Shown: positions 33,143-42,366 of the stretch, one piece after another
How positions within the stretch are numbered: the first letter of the stretch is position 1
Layout of the letters: the number at the start of each line of letters is the position of its first letter
Notes under the pieces: model-generated
What the model was told of the DNA's origin: nothing
Databases searched by the model: none
What the model saw: only the letters and a program-made list of their open reading frames with translations
Program-made: the position numbers and the translations under genes
Source of the DNA: Paenibacillus marchantiae
GTDB lineage: Bacteria > Bacillota > Bacilli > Paenibacillales > Paenibacillaceae
DNA: 64,000 nt
Direction: 5' to 3'
Assembly: GCF_028771845.1 (NCBI RefSeq)
Contig: NZ_CP118270.1
Coordinates: 5,022,001-5,086,000, forward strand

Positions 33143-35134
33143 CTAAGCCATTGCCTCTTCTCGCAGATCATGCTCCATGAAGAGAATATCACGTTTCATT
33201 TCTTTCATGCCCTGTCTTGAAATCCGCCCTGTCTCAAACATAGATTGAATGTTGTCTCGCTCCAGTTGAATTCCGACCCGGCCCAGATCCTGCATCGATA
33301 GGTCGAACTCTCGTCGGGAGTATGTGTCCGATTCGTTTCTGGTCATACGCAGCAGTATACTTTCATATTGCAAGATCAGTGAGCTGACTGCCTCTATATC
33401 TGATTCGCCTTCTGAAAGCAGACCTTTTAGCTGCTCAATGACATAAGCCATATTTTGAATTTTGAGTCTGGTCAATTCAGCGCGTCTTTCTCGAATGCTT
33501 AGTCGGGCAGGATTCAGCATCCCGAACATTTCGACCCATTGCTTAATGGGAAAAACCTCTTTTTTATAGCGGACATCTCTTGTACGCATAAACAACAGTT
33601 GGTTAATTCTTTTAAGGTAATTGTACGCTGTATATGGATTTACTTCTTTCTTTTCAAGAGCAAGCAACGTATTCTCTCTTTCCCATTTCATGACAGGCAG
33701 ACCCAAGGACCGCTGTGTCTTATCTTTCTTTTCATCTTTCCTAAGTGTTCGGATTCTGGAAGTATACATATTGATAATATGGGCGGTCGCAAGCCGGTTC
33801 TGGTCCGTGGTCAGTTCATTTAATCCGGTAACCACATTCCTCAGAATCTCAATTTTTGCCTGAATTTCGTCCTCTTCCTGCTCCGTTTGTGTTTCTTTAC
33901 CTAATAAAAGCGGCAACAGATAGTTGGATGCCAGAAGAGTCCACAAGATTACTCCAGCCGCAAGGAAAATGATCAGATCTCTGGCTGGAAATGCAGTTCC
34001 ATCATTCAGAAAAAACGGCAGTGACAAGGTACTCGCCAGTGTAATTGTTCCCCGAACTCCCGATAGACTGAGGATAAGCGCATTCTTCAACCGGAGCCGC
34101 CAAGGTTCGCGCGATTTGGCACCTTCAGGATTATCCATTAGCATTGCCCAGATGAGACGCAGCCCGAGTACAGCTAAAGTCAATAATAGTGTGTACATAA
34201 TGACTTTAAAATTCCCTATGTCCGGGTTACTCCAAATCGTCTGGATAATATCAGGAAGCTGTGTTCCAAGTAGTAGGAAAACCAGTCCGTTCAATACAAA
34301 GATAATGACCGACCAGGTGCTTTTGGATACAACACTCAGCTTGGCTAACTCGGGGTTCATTTTCTTGTAACCAAAAGAATGGGCGATTCCTGCGGCGACA
34401 ACAGCCAGGATACCGTTGACCCCTAATTCCTCCGCAGCCATGAAAATCAAAAAAGGAGTCAGGATCTCAATCAGCATGTGGAGCGTGACATTTTCCATCC
34501 CCAATTTGCGCAACCACTTCACCACACCATATTTTACTAAGGTAAGCAGAAGGCCTAACACCACACCGCCAAGTGAAATGGCAATAAAACTGATACTGGC
34601 CGTTTTGAAAGAGAATACACCTGTGACCATTGCAGCTACAGCGAATTGAAAGGAGACCAGCCCTGATGCGTCATTTATTAACGACTCTCCCTCAAGAATT
34701 TGCATCGTCTGATGGGGGATCTTCACTTTCTGCTCCAGTGCACCCACGGCCACAGCATCGGTAGGTGCTAGTGCAGCTGCCAATGCGAAGGCTGCCGCCA
34801 GCGGGATGACCGGAAGTAGCCAATTCAGGAAATATCCCATCACGGCTACCGTTACAAACACCAGACCCAGCGCTAGCAAAAGGATCGGTTTCTTCAGCTT
34901 CCAAAGCGCTTCTTTATCCGCATGCCTGCCATCATTGAATAGCAACGGGGCAATGAATAAAAGCAAAAACAACTCTGGATTTAATTTCAGTTCATAATGC
35001 AAGGGCAGCAAAGTAATTAACATCCCCAGCGCAATTTGAATAATAGGCACGGAGACCGAAGGGATAAACCGGTTTACTAAATTGGATAAAGAGACTGCCG
35101 CCAGCATCAACAAAATAAATTCAAACAATTCCAA
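33143..35134 (-). CDS. CPA1-family Na+/H+ antiporter
   Basis: The 663-residue protein has about 12 membrane segments in its first 420 residues. CPA1 hallmarks are LAPTDAVAVGAL on one helix and GESLINDASGLV with the ion-binding Asn-Asp pair on the next. The last 240 residues form a charged, helical cytoplasmic domain like those regulating NhaP/Nhe-type exchangers. It should exchange Na+ or K+ for protons and aid pH and salt tolerance. It is transcribed alone and ends at a repeat-family terminator. Confidence 0.92.
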   Translation of the reverse strand: MELFEFILLMLAAVSLSNLVNRFIPSVSVPIIQIALGMLITLLPLHYELKLNPELFLLLFIAPLLFNDGRHADKEALWKLKKPILLLALGLVFVTVAVMGYFLNWLLPVIPLAAAFALAAALAPTDAVAVGALEQKVKIPHQTMQILEGESLINDASGLVSFQFAVAAMVTGVFSFKTASISFIAISLGGVVLGLLLTLVKYGVVKWLRKLGMENVTLHMLIEILTPFLIFMAAEELGVNGILAVVAAGIAHSFGYKKMNPELAKLSVVSKSTWSVIIFVLNGLVFLLLGTQLPDIIQTIWSNPDIGNFKVIMYTLLLTLAVLGLRLIWAMLMDNPEGAKSREPWRLRLKNALILSLSGVRGTITLASTLSLPFFLNDGTAFPARDLIIFLAAGVILWTLLASNYLLPLLLGKETQTEQEEDEIQAKIEILRNVVTGLNELTTDQNRLATAHIINMYTSRIRTLRKDEKKDKTQRSLGLPVMKWERENTLLALEKKEVNPYTAYNYLKRINQLLFMRTRDVRYKKEVFPIKQWVEMFGMLNPARLSIRERRAELTRLKIQNMAYVIEQLKGLLSEGESDIEAVSSLILQYESILLRMTRNESDTYSRREFDLSMQDLGRVGIQLERDNIQSMFETGRISRQGMKEMKRDILFMEHDLREEAMA

Positions 35135-35221
35135 ACGAATCTTACCTCCATATTTATCTGCAATAAGCAGCTTTTCGTAAAACAGGTTTCTAACAAGAAT
35201 TCATCTTATTTTAAAATGCAT

Positions 35222-35380
35222 TTATGAACTGTATATGAATCGCTTTGCACCTAGCCTGCCCAGAGCAATATTCTCATAATCCACATAGGTATTTTTATCG
35301 GAATTGCCGATAATTTCATTAATACTTTCTAATCGAAATTTCTTTTCAGAAGGTACCCCGCGCTGTTGAAAAACAAAAGC
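35222..35380 (-). pseudogene. Short coding remnant of unknown origin
   Basis: On the minus strand a coherent frame without a start reads EKKFRLESINEIIGNSD, KNTYVDYENIALGRLGAKRF and ends with TAA at 35222. It looks like the last 50 or so residues of a lost gene. The hairpin at 35377-35399 begins at its visible upstream end, so a rearrangement probably joined the two. The family was not recognised. Confidence 0.3.
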
Positions 35381-35399
35381 AGCCGCTTAGCGGCTGCTT
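35377..35399 (-). terminator. Orphan terminator hairpin
   Basis: AAGCAGCCGC pairs perfectly with GCGGCTGCTT across a 3-base loop. The minus strand continues TTTTGTTTTTC, so it should stop leftward transcription, yet no minus-strand gene lies upstream of it. It may be left over from a deleted gene or shield the antiporter region. Confidence 0.7.
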
Positions 35400-35488
35400 C
35401 TGCATAACTACATTCATATTCAGTTCACAAAGCTATTTTATTCTATACAACATCATTAGAAATATTATGGATCATGGGAGGAACGAAT

Positions 35489-36595
35489 ATGAAAAAAAAT
35501 ATTCTAGTTAGTGGGGCGAGTTTCGCCGGAATTTCAACAGCCTACTGGATGAAGCAGTTTGGCTACAACGTGACCGTTGTTGAGATCGCTGAAGGTCTTA
35601 AAAAAGGCGGCACACCTGTAAATATCCGCGAAGACACCGCCGACATCGCGAAACGTATGGGGCTTCTAGACCAAATCCAGTCGAACAAAATAGACATGGA
35701 ATTGATGGAATTCAAAAATTCCGATGATGTCACTGAAAAAGTCGAAATCCGTGAGCAGCTTGCAGAAGATGAATATGAAATCGAGCGAGATGTATTGCTG
35801 GATATCATGTTCGAGGCTGTCCAAGATGACGTTGAGTTTATTTTCGGAGATAGCATTACGTCATTAAAGGAAGAAAGTAATGGCGTTGAAGTAGTTTTCA
35901 AAGGAGGACAAAAGCGCTCGTATGACCTGGTATTCGGCTGTGATGGTATTCATTCGGCCGTCAGAAAATTATACTTCGGCGAGGAAGCGGAATTTTCGCA
36001 TTTTCTTAAAACGTATTTCTCTATCACGATCGTGGATAAGCTGTTGATCCGGGAGAATACGACACAGATGTACAACGAGCCGGGCAAGGCGGTCATGCTG
36101 AACTCTTATAACAATAAAACCGATATCGTGCTCTGCTTTTCTTCGGAGAAGGAACTCCCTTACGACTACCGAAACGAGGAACAGCAGCGGGATATCATTT
36201 TGAATCAATTTTCCGGACTAGGCTGGCGAACGCCGGAATTGCTGGAAGAAGTGAAGAACTCAAAAACTTTTTACTTTGACAAGCTGTGCCAAATGAAAAT
36301 GCCGTCGTGGACAAAAGGCAGGGTAGCCCTAGTCGGTGATGCTGGATACTGCGCCTCTCCGGCTGCTGGCATGGGTGGATCACTCGCAATAGATGGAGCG
36401 GCAGCGTTGGCTGATGCTTTCCAAAAAAACCATGGGAATTATGAACTTGCGTTCCAAGAATATAATCAGAGTTTCCGTCCTTTCATCGAGGAAGTTCAAG
36501 CAAACGCAGAAATGATGGTAGATTTTCTAGTCCCACGAACTGAAGAAGACATTCGCGAAAGAATTTCGCAAACGGCATCCATCAAGGACATATAA
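35489..36595 (+). CDS. FAD-dependent monooxygenase (class A, PHBH/TetX type)
   Basis: The protein starts MKKNILVSGASFAGIS, an FAD-binding Rossmann motif. The start was placed at 35489 behind GGGAGG. It then shows the LVFGCDGIHSAVRK segment (DG motif) and the GRVALVGDAGYCASPAAGMG motif that binds the FAD pyrophosphate and ribityl groups. At 368 residues it is of normal length for single-component aromatic or tetracycline-like hydroxylases. The C-terminal helix is short. It is a monocistronic plus-strand gene with no regulator nearby. The substrate is unknown. Confidence 0.9.
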   Translation: MKKNILVSGASFAGISTAYWMKQFGYNVTVVEIAEGLKKGGTPVNIREDTADIAKRMGLLDQIQSNKIDMELMEFKNSDDVTEKVEIREQLAEDEYEIERDVLLDIMFEAVQDDVEFIFGDSITSLKEESNGVEVVFKGGQKRSYDLVFGCDGIHSAVRKLYFGEEAEFSHFLKTYFSITIVDKLLIRENTTQMYNEPGKAVMLNSYNNKTDIVLCFSSEKELPYDYRNEEQQRDIILNQFSGLGWRTPELLEEVKNSKTFYFDKLCQMKMPSWTKGRVALVGDAGYCASPAAGMGGSLAIDGAAALADAFQKNHGNYELAFQEYNQSFRPFIEEVQANAEMMVDFLVPRTEEDIRERISQTASIKDI

Positions 36596-36673
36596 GGACC
36601 GATCTGTAGGATATTGAGACTATCATTTGAGGGTATTTTTTCAGTGTGTATTTGTTGAGTTTAATGATTAGAA

Positions 36674-36709
36674 TCAAGTTCTTGTCCTCAGTTTGGGGCA
36701 AGAACTTGA
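36674..36709. repeat. Palindromic repeat, copy B
   Basis: TCAAGTTCTTG pairs with CAAGAACTTGA, and the loop TCCTCAGTTTGGGG closely matches the loop of the copy at 10441-10478. Conservation of stem and loop marks it as a dispersed element. Here it lies between the converging monooxygenase and M60 genes. Confidence 0.65.
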
Positions 36710-36720
36710 CTCCTCAAACA

Positions 36721-36748
36721 AAAAAAACCGCTAAATTAGCGGTTTTCA
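36721..36748 (-). terminator. Terminator of the M60 protease gene (repeat-family copy 4)
   Basis: AAAACCGCTAA pairs perfectly with TTAGCGGTTTT on the minus strand and is followed by a T-run. The stem is a variant of the repeated cassette in which the G-U wobble is replaced by a G-C pair. Confidence 0.93.
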
Positions 36749-36765
36749 ATGGATGCATGCAAAGT

Positions 36766-39700
36766 TTATTGGTGATTTATCATATAGATCAATCCTATAA
36801 GATTACCTTTTACCTCGTATATCAAGTTAAAGGTGTAATATCCTTTTTCTTCATTGGACATATCTAAAGTAAACTTGTCGGGGTTCTGTTCCCATTCGCT
36901 CACATTGATCAGTGTCTCTTTAAACGTTTTATTGTTTCTAACACTTGCTGAATAGGGGATCACTTTATTACCATCTATTCCTGTAACCAAATTTGTGACT
37001 TCAATGCTAGGGCCCGTTAGCTCTCCTACTTCAATGATTTGAGGATTTGCCAACAAGTTAGCGAGTTTGGTTAACCCTTTTAATGGCGAGAAATCCGTAA
37101 TTGCATTGCCTGTGATATCTAACGTCACCAAGTTATTTGCGTACTGCAACCCCTCTAGGGATTTAACTCTTCCAGATTTACTATTAAGTGTTGTCAACTT
37201 CAGCATATCGCCAAGGGTTAGATCTCCCGTTATTCCTAGCGTTGTCTTAATAGAGTCTCTTAAATATTCATCTTGTATGACAATCGACGCATTTAAATCA
37301 ACTTCGGTTAATCCAGCTATTGCTGCCTGTAATGCCGCTAGTGCTGTATCCACTTCTTCTTGCTTAACTTCCTTATTAGCCAGGATCTCCTCGGCGGCGG
37401 ATAAGCTAGCGGTGAACGCCGCAGCACTCTCCTCTGTGTACCCATCAAGATTAATCACTTTAGCATCTGTAACAACTTGTTCCAGATCTCCAGTATATAG
37501 TCTAGCCGCGTTGACAAAATGTAGCTTTGTATCTCCCCATGTGGCATGGTCAGATCCATTGCCATTTCCACCATCTGTCACGACTAATTTAAGCTCTTTC
37601 GCTCCGTTAATGTCTACTTCAATGAATTTTTGCGGATCTCTAGAGTTCATAACTCCACTGTCGAATTTCTTATCTCCATCCACATAAACCTCAAAGCTTA
37701 CAGAGCCGACAGAACCATACATTTGCCGATCTACACCCACATAGGACGTGAAGTAATCATAATTCTTATCGCTTAAATCATACACAATCGTAGAGTTCGA
37801 ATGTGCTCCAATGCCTCTGTCATAGATTACTTCACGATTATTCTCATCCGTTAATCTCAAAGCATGATTACTAATCGAAATATCCTTTTGCGGAGCAGCA
37901 TAGCTATTTTGGGTAGAAGTCCAATCAACATCTGTCAGATACTTGTAATCCTCCATGTTAACGACAGCGATCGTACGTGTTTGCGTCACTACATTACCAT
38001 CGCTATCCGCTACAGTGTAAGTGATTGGATATTCTCCAACTCGATTGAAATTCACTTGCTCTCTTCCCGTAACCACTACACTAGAAGTTAAATCCCCATC
38101 CTCAGCATCCACGGCTTTATAATTTTCATCGATCTGGAGGGTTTGTCCTACTTTCATCGATATCGATTTCGGTATCGTAAGTGTTGGCACACTATTTAGT
38201 ACAAGGAACTTTGCATCTGCAAAATCAGCATGATCAGAAGCATTTCCGTTACCTGCATTATCTACGATTAGCTTCAATTGCTGTACACCCGCAAGCGGGA
38301 TTTGAACCCTTTTGGCTTCTGTACCATATTTCATCAATCCACTGTTATACACTTCTTGGCCATCTGCCAGAATACTGAACTTCACGCTGGAGTTATTCTG
38401 CTCCGGAATATTGCGATCGACACCTACGATCGTTTCAAAATAGGCGTAGTTATTATGGGCAAGATTATATACGATTTCCGAATTGGCGTGTGTTCCAATT
38501 CCCTTTTCAAACTCTTGAATTGCACCATTGACGAGTAACTTGATTGGATTGTTCGAACTGGCTTTATCTTTTCTAACCACATTATAATCTGTTTTAGCCG
38601 ACTCCCAGTTCAAATCGCTTGCATAGGGGCTGGCGCTGTAAACAACGATTTGTCGTGTCTTTGTAACGGTATTTCCATCGCTGTCAGTCACTTTGAATTG
38701 GACTTGATACGTTCCAGACTTACCTGGATTGAAACCATTCAAGTTCACTTCAACTTGTGCTGTTAAATTACCATCTTCGGCATCAAATGCTTCTACGCCC
38801 TTCAGCACATCAAACTCACTATTTAACTTCACTGTAGCCATTTCTTCAGGAACCGTTAACGTAGGTAGGCTAGCATTATTTGTGAACTTTGCATCTGCCC
38901 ATACCGTGTGATCCGCTGTATTTCCATTGTGGTTCGCATCGGTTGTGACGAGCTTCACTTCTCTTGCGCCTGTTACAGGGATCTGTACAAATTCATGTTC
39001 TGTACTCGATTTGAACACATCACTGCTAAATTTCTGTTCCCCATCGACGTAGATTTCGAACGTTGCAGAGGAAGCCGCATTACCTTTCACAGCCTGATCG
39101 ATACCAATATAACTCTCGAAAAAGTCATACCCTTTGTCTTCAATGTTGTACACAACTTCAGAGTTGGCATGAACACCTAACCCCTTAGTATACATTGCAG
39201 CTAGACCTTGTCTTACTAAAGTAATTGCGCTACCTGATGGTGCCTTGTCCTTCTTCAAGGAGCCCCAGCCTACACTAGCTGATGCCGTATCCAGATCGGA
39301 GGCGTACACATAATCACTTGTTACGGTTACGTGCGCCGTTTTGGTTTCGGTAGTTCCTTCATTCTTGATTTCATAGACAACCTCATAAATTCCTTTTGTC
39401 GTGATATCCACGTTATTTGTTTTTACAGCGATAGTATCGGTAAGATCTTTCCCTTGATAATTCGCTGCCTTAACGTAGCTGATTGGATCAAAAGCCTGAT
39501 TCAGCTTGAGCGTAATATGCTCTTCAACCGATAGCATTGGTTTGAATGCCTTAACCTCTACCGGGCTCAGCGCATTCAATTTTTTATCATAACCAATGAT
39601 CTTATAGGTATAGTTTTGAGCCATATCGACATTGGCGTCTACAAATTGGTCCGTACCCGTAAATCCAACTAAGACATTGTCCCGGTATATTTCATAACCC

Positions 39701-41925
39701 AGCAAATCTTCCTTGTAGGCTTTATCCATATTAAAGGTCAACGTATTCGTTTTTGCTGCTGCATTCGAGCTAATATTGATGTTGATAGGAACATTTTTAT
39801 TAGCGATCCCTGTTCCTTCATAGTGGACGACTGAATTATTTAAATACCATAACTTGTTGGACGCCTGGTATTTGCTTACCTTCACTTTGGTCTCGGGATT
39901 AACTGTAAAACCGTGTCTAGCAAAAAAGCTGCTCAAATCCTGACCTAATACTTCTGACGAGAATTCTACTAAATATTGTTGTCTGGAGCTTTCCCCATTA
40001 GGAAGGGATACTTTACGATCTCGATATAGACTATTTAACTCCGCCCAGTACCCTGGATGGGCCAATTCTAATTGCCAGAATGCGCCAAGTCTCGCAAAAA
40101 GACCCTGCTGTTCCATCGCTACTTTATTTTCTTGAATAACATATTTATAAATATCCGATTCAAATGGGATGCGTGTATCTATGGAATTACGCTCTACTGA
40201 CATCAACATAGGTAACATGTTATTGCTGACCTCACCATACTCCCGTTCACCTACAGCCATGCGGTGCCCGATCTCATGCGATAAACCCCAACCTGGATAT
40301 ACCTTGCCGAAATCTTGTAGCATCAAAGGTACGGTTTCAGCCTGAATTCCAGTATGGTCACCTGCTGCATACATCGCACCATACGGCTGCATTAATCTAA
40401 TATTCTCTCGAATAAGCTTAGGATCATGGTTCTCACTGCGGCCATCTAGACCAAAGTAATCAAATAATCTATTAATCCATACATCATAACCCGTTAAGGT
40501 AGCCACAGGATTTTGACTCTTCGTAATAAACTCATTGTAGGCTTGTGTAGCCGTACCTGTGAAAATAATACGATCACTCACCATTTCAACTACGTCGATC
40601 ATTTCACGGTCTTTAATGTTCGGATGGGCTGCTTTATCTGCATTTAATCTTTGTTTATAATCGTTCAAGAAAGCTTTAAATTCGGCCGGATCAGAGTCCT
40701 GCGTCATCATCGGGAATCGTTCTACATCTTCAAAACGAATACGAGGCGCTTGGCCTTGCTCTTCAGACGTATAAGGATTAACGATGTAGATAGGTCCACC
40801 TTTTGTTACATCATGGGCGTAAGCACTGGTTGTAGGGTTTTCAGGTACCACGATCGTATTTTTTCCAGGACGCAATTGCACTCCTTTTGCCCAGCTATTC
40901 CAAGCACCTTCTTGCTGCGAAAAGATTAATGAAGGCACTTTATCAGTAGAATCGACATCCACATATACGTTAATCGTATCGCCCGGCATGGCTACAAGTC
41001 CGGTAGGCTGGTTATTGGTGCCCATACTAAATCTTAAGTTTTGCTGCGCATGCTTCTTCATATCGCCATGTTGTTCAGCTGTAATGATCATTCCTGCGGT
41101 TTGCAGTTCACCGCTCACGATCTTTTGGGCTACATCAAGCTGAGCTTTAAACTGAGAATATAAAGGATGGGACTTTGCCTCATTTTCCAAAGCAGTTATT
41201 TTCTCTACTGTGTTAAACTCCCCGCTAACCTGACTATATGTATTATCCGTAAACAGTTTGTTCATCTTATCCGACAGAGCATCTTCTTTATAAAAAGCAA
41301 ACTCAGCCGCACTCGCCCAATCTTGATTTGCCTTCTTGAAGACAAACTTGATTCGCTTAAATGCTGTTGGCGCAAATTTCATTTCAACTACGTCACCTGT
41401 GGAGCCTTTATACTCCCCCGTGGATACTAACGTGAAATCATCGCCTGCATCCGTCATTGAACTGTAAATCTCAAACTCTTGAGCGAATCCTTTCCCTTTA
41501 GCTCCAGTTTGTCTAGCTGCGTACACGATTCTATTTAATGTAGTCGATTCATCCAAAAGAAGTACGACCTCATTTGTAAATGTTGAAGAATTGGGTTTAC
41601 CTGTTTCCCAGTGTGTATTTATATCTCCATCAATCCCCTTATTTATGGTGGAACTTGAGTAGTTCCCCCCATTATTAGTGATTGACTTAATATGAGTAGT
41701 GTTCATTTTAAAGACATCATTATAAGCATTTAAAATGTCTTTTCCGTATAAATCAAACAGTTTAACGGATGCCACAGTGGGTACAATAGTGCCACGATCC
41801 CCTGCCTGGTTTGTCACAGTAGCATTAGAAACACTGGATAGTTGACTTCCTGCAGCATACCCTGCTTCACTTGACAGGCCAACGAGTAGTGCTGCAGATG
41901 TAGCGATTGCAATCATTTTTTTCAT
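36766..41925 (-). CDS. Secreted multidomain M60-type metalloprotease with NPCBM repeats
   Basis: The start at 41925 lies behind AGGAGG; a longer in-frame start is excluded. The 1719 residues begin with a signal peptide cut near AGYAAG. Then come a galactose-binding (F5/8 C) domain (about 80-200) and an M60-like peptidase region (about 275-640) with the gluzincin motif HEIGH near residue 549 and a downstream GEREYGE acid. Three NPCBM domains follow (near 870-1010, 1100-1235, 1327-1470) with Ig-like domains between them. A FIVAR-type helical module and an internalin-like leucine-rich region (about 1550-1650) close it. M60 enzymes cut mucin-like glycoproteins. No sortase or S-layer anchor is seen. 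The leader carries a c-di-GMP riboswitch. Confidence 0.9.
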   Translation of the reverse strand: MKKMIAIATSAALLVGLSSEAGYAAGSQLSSVSNATVTNQAGDRGTIVPTVASVKLFDLYGKDILNAYNDVFKMNTTHIKSITNNGGNYSSSTINKGIDGDINTHWETGKPNSSTFTNEVVLLLDESTTLNRIVYAARQTGAKGKGFAQEFEIYSSMTDAGDDFTLVSTGEYKGSTGDVVEMKFAPTAFKRIKFVFKKANQDWASAAEFAFYKEDALSDKMNKLFTDNTYSQVSGEFNTVEKITALENEAKSHPLYSQFKAQLDVAQKIVSGELQTAGMIITAEQHGDMKKHAQQNLRFSMGTNNQPTGLVAMPGDTINVYVDVDSTDKVPSLIFSQQEGAWNSWAKGVQLRPGKNTIVVPENPTTSAYAHDVTKGGPIYIVNPYTSEEQGQAPRIRFEDVERFPMMTQDSDPAEFKAFLNDYKQRLNADKAAHPNIKDREMIDVVEMVSDRIIFTGTATQAYNEFITKSQNPVATLTGYDVWINRLFDYFGLDGRSENHDPKLIRENIRLMQPYGAMYAAGDHTGIQAETVPLMLQDFGKVYPGWGLSHEIGHRMAVGEREYGEVSNNMLPMLMSVERNSIDTRIPFESDIYKYVIQENKVAMEQQGLFARLGAFWQLELAHPGYWAELNSLYRDRKVSLPNGESSRQQYLVEFSSEVLGQDLSSFFARHGFTVNPETKVKVSKYQASNKLWYLNNSVVHYEGTGIANKNVPININISSNAAAKTNTLTFNMDKAYKEDLLGYEIYRDNVLVGFTGTDQFVDANVDMAQNYTYKIIGYDKKLNALSPVEVKAFKPMLSVEEHITLKLNQAFDPISYVKAANYQGKDLTDTIAVKTNNVDITTKGIYEVVYEIKNEGTTETKTAHVTVTSDYVYASDLDTASASVGWGSLKKDKAPSGSAITLVRQGLAAMYTKGLGVHANSEVVYNIEDKGYDFFESYIGIDQAVKGNAASSATFEIYVDGEQKFSSDVFKSSTEHEFVQIPVTGAREVKLVTTDANHNGNTADHTVWADAKFTNNASLPTLTVPEEMATVKLNSEFDVLKGVEAFDAEDGNLTAQVEVNLNGFNPGKSGTYQVQFKVTDSDGNTVTKTRQIVVYSASPYASDLNWESAKTDYNVVRKDKASSNNPIKLLVNGAIQEFEKGIGTHANSEIVYNLAHNNYAYFETIVGVDRNIPEQNNSSVKFSILADGQEVYNSGLMKYGTEAKRVQIPLAGVQQLKLIVDNAGNGNASDHADFADAKFLVLNSVPTLTIPKSISMKVGQTLQIDENYKAVDAEDGDLTSSVVVTGREQVNFNRVGEYPITYTVADSDGNVVTQTRTIAVVNMEDYKYLTDVDWTSTQNSYAAPQKDISISNHALRLTDENNREVIYDRGIGAHSNSTIVYDLSDKNYDYFTSYVGVDRQMYGSVGSVSFEVYVDGDKKFDSGVMNSRDPQKFIEVDINGAKELKLVVTDGGNGNGSDHATWGDTKLHFVNAARLYTGDLEQVVTDAKVINLDGYTEESAAAFTASLSAAEEILANKEVKQEEVDTALAALQAAIAGLTEVDLNASIVIQDEYLRDSIKTTLGITGDLTLGDMLKLTTLNSKSGRVKSLEGLQYANNLVTLDITGNAITDFSPLKGLTKLANLLANPQIIEVGELTGPSIEVTNLVTGIDGNKVIPYSASVRNNKTFKETLINVSEWEQNPDKFTLDMSNEEKGYYTFNLIYEVKGNLIGLIYMINHQ

Positions 41926-41977
41926 AATTGTTTCCTCCTGATGAATGATAGTTATGACAACTGACCTAAAATAGCGC

Positions 41978-42006
41978 AAAAAAAAACTACCCATAAGAGT
42001 AGTTTT
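41978..42006 (-). terminator. Expression-platform terminator of the c-di-GMP riboswitch
   Basis: AAAACTAC pairs with GTAGTTTT across a short loop and nine T residues follow on the minus strand. It lies between the aptamer and the protease start codon, as expected for transcriptional control. Confidence 0.85.
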
Positions 42007-42011
42007 ATTGC

Positions 42012-42022
42012 ACGCAAAGCTA
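42012..42022 (-). promoter_or_regulatory. Segment complementary to the riboswitch aptamer core
   Basis: The RNA UAGCUUUGCGU made from these bases is a perfect 11-base complement of ACGCAAAGCUA in the aptamer (42130-42140). Pairing would unfold the ligand pocket, so it is a natural candidate for the alternative, ligand-free structure. It abuts the terminator stem. Confidence 0.6.
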
Positions 42023-42080
42023 TTAAAAGATGAAGACTTCACCTTTTATAAACTTCTAAGAACAAAAAGCATCATATACT

Positions 42081-42166
42081 CTTTGGCAACTGGCTGACAT
42101 TGTCATAAAACTTGAAACTTTAGTCCCTGTAGCTTTGCGTCCCTACGTTTCCATAGGTTTGCCTAT
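42081..42166 (-). ncRNA. c-di-GMP-I (GEMM) riboswitch
   Basis: The minus strand reads AGGCAAACC, a GAAA tetraloop-type stem, GGGACGCAAAGC, then GGGACTAAAG and the closing arm CAGCCAGTTGCC. These are the defining conserved blocks of the GEMM-I aptamer in order, including the tetraloop/receptor pair. It lies in the 5' leader of the secreted M60 protease. Extracellular adhesins and proteases are common targets of this riboswitch in Bacillota, linking surface attachment to the motility/biofilm second messenger. Confidence 0.95.
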
Positions 42167-42272
42167 TCAGTTGTAAGTACATTTAGACATATTATCACAG
42201 CATTACATCAATCACATGGTTAATTAGTATGATATAGGACTAGGTAATTTAAATTATTTTTTAATGATTCTT

Positions 42273-42310
42273 GGCAGCTAATCACGTTGATTAGCTGCCT
42301 TCTTGATTTT
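42273..42310. terminator. Hairpin between the NUDIX gene and the riboswitch
   Basis: GGCAGCTAATCA pairs with TGATTAGCTGCC across a 3-base loop. The plus-strand side is followed by TTCTTGATTTT, the minus-strand side by no clear T-run. It lies 65 bases after the NUDIX stop codon and may end that transcript inefficiently. Confidence 0.6.
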
Positions 42311-42366
42311 ATTGATCTATCGTTACTCGTTAGTGCAAAGTTTTTTAAACGCAAACCCACTTACAA

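Noticed and set aside
37067..37687. Plus-strand frame of 206 codons inside the M60 gene
   Set aside because: Ser/Thr-rich shadow of the protease repeats with no ribosome binding site.
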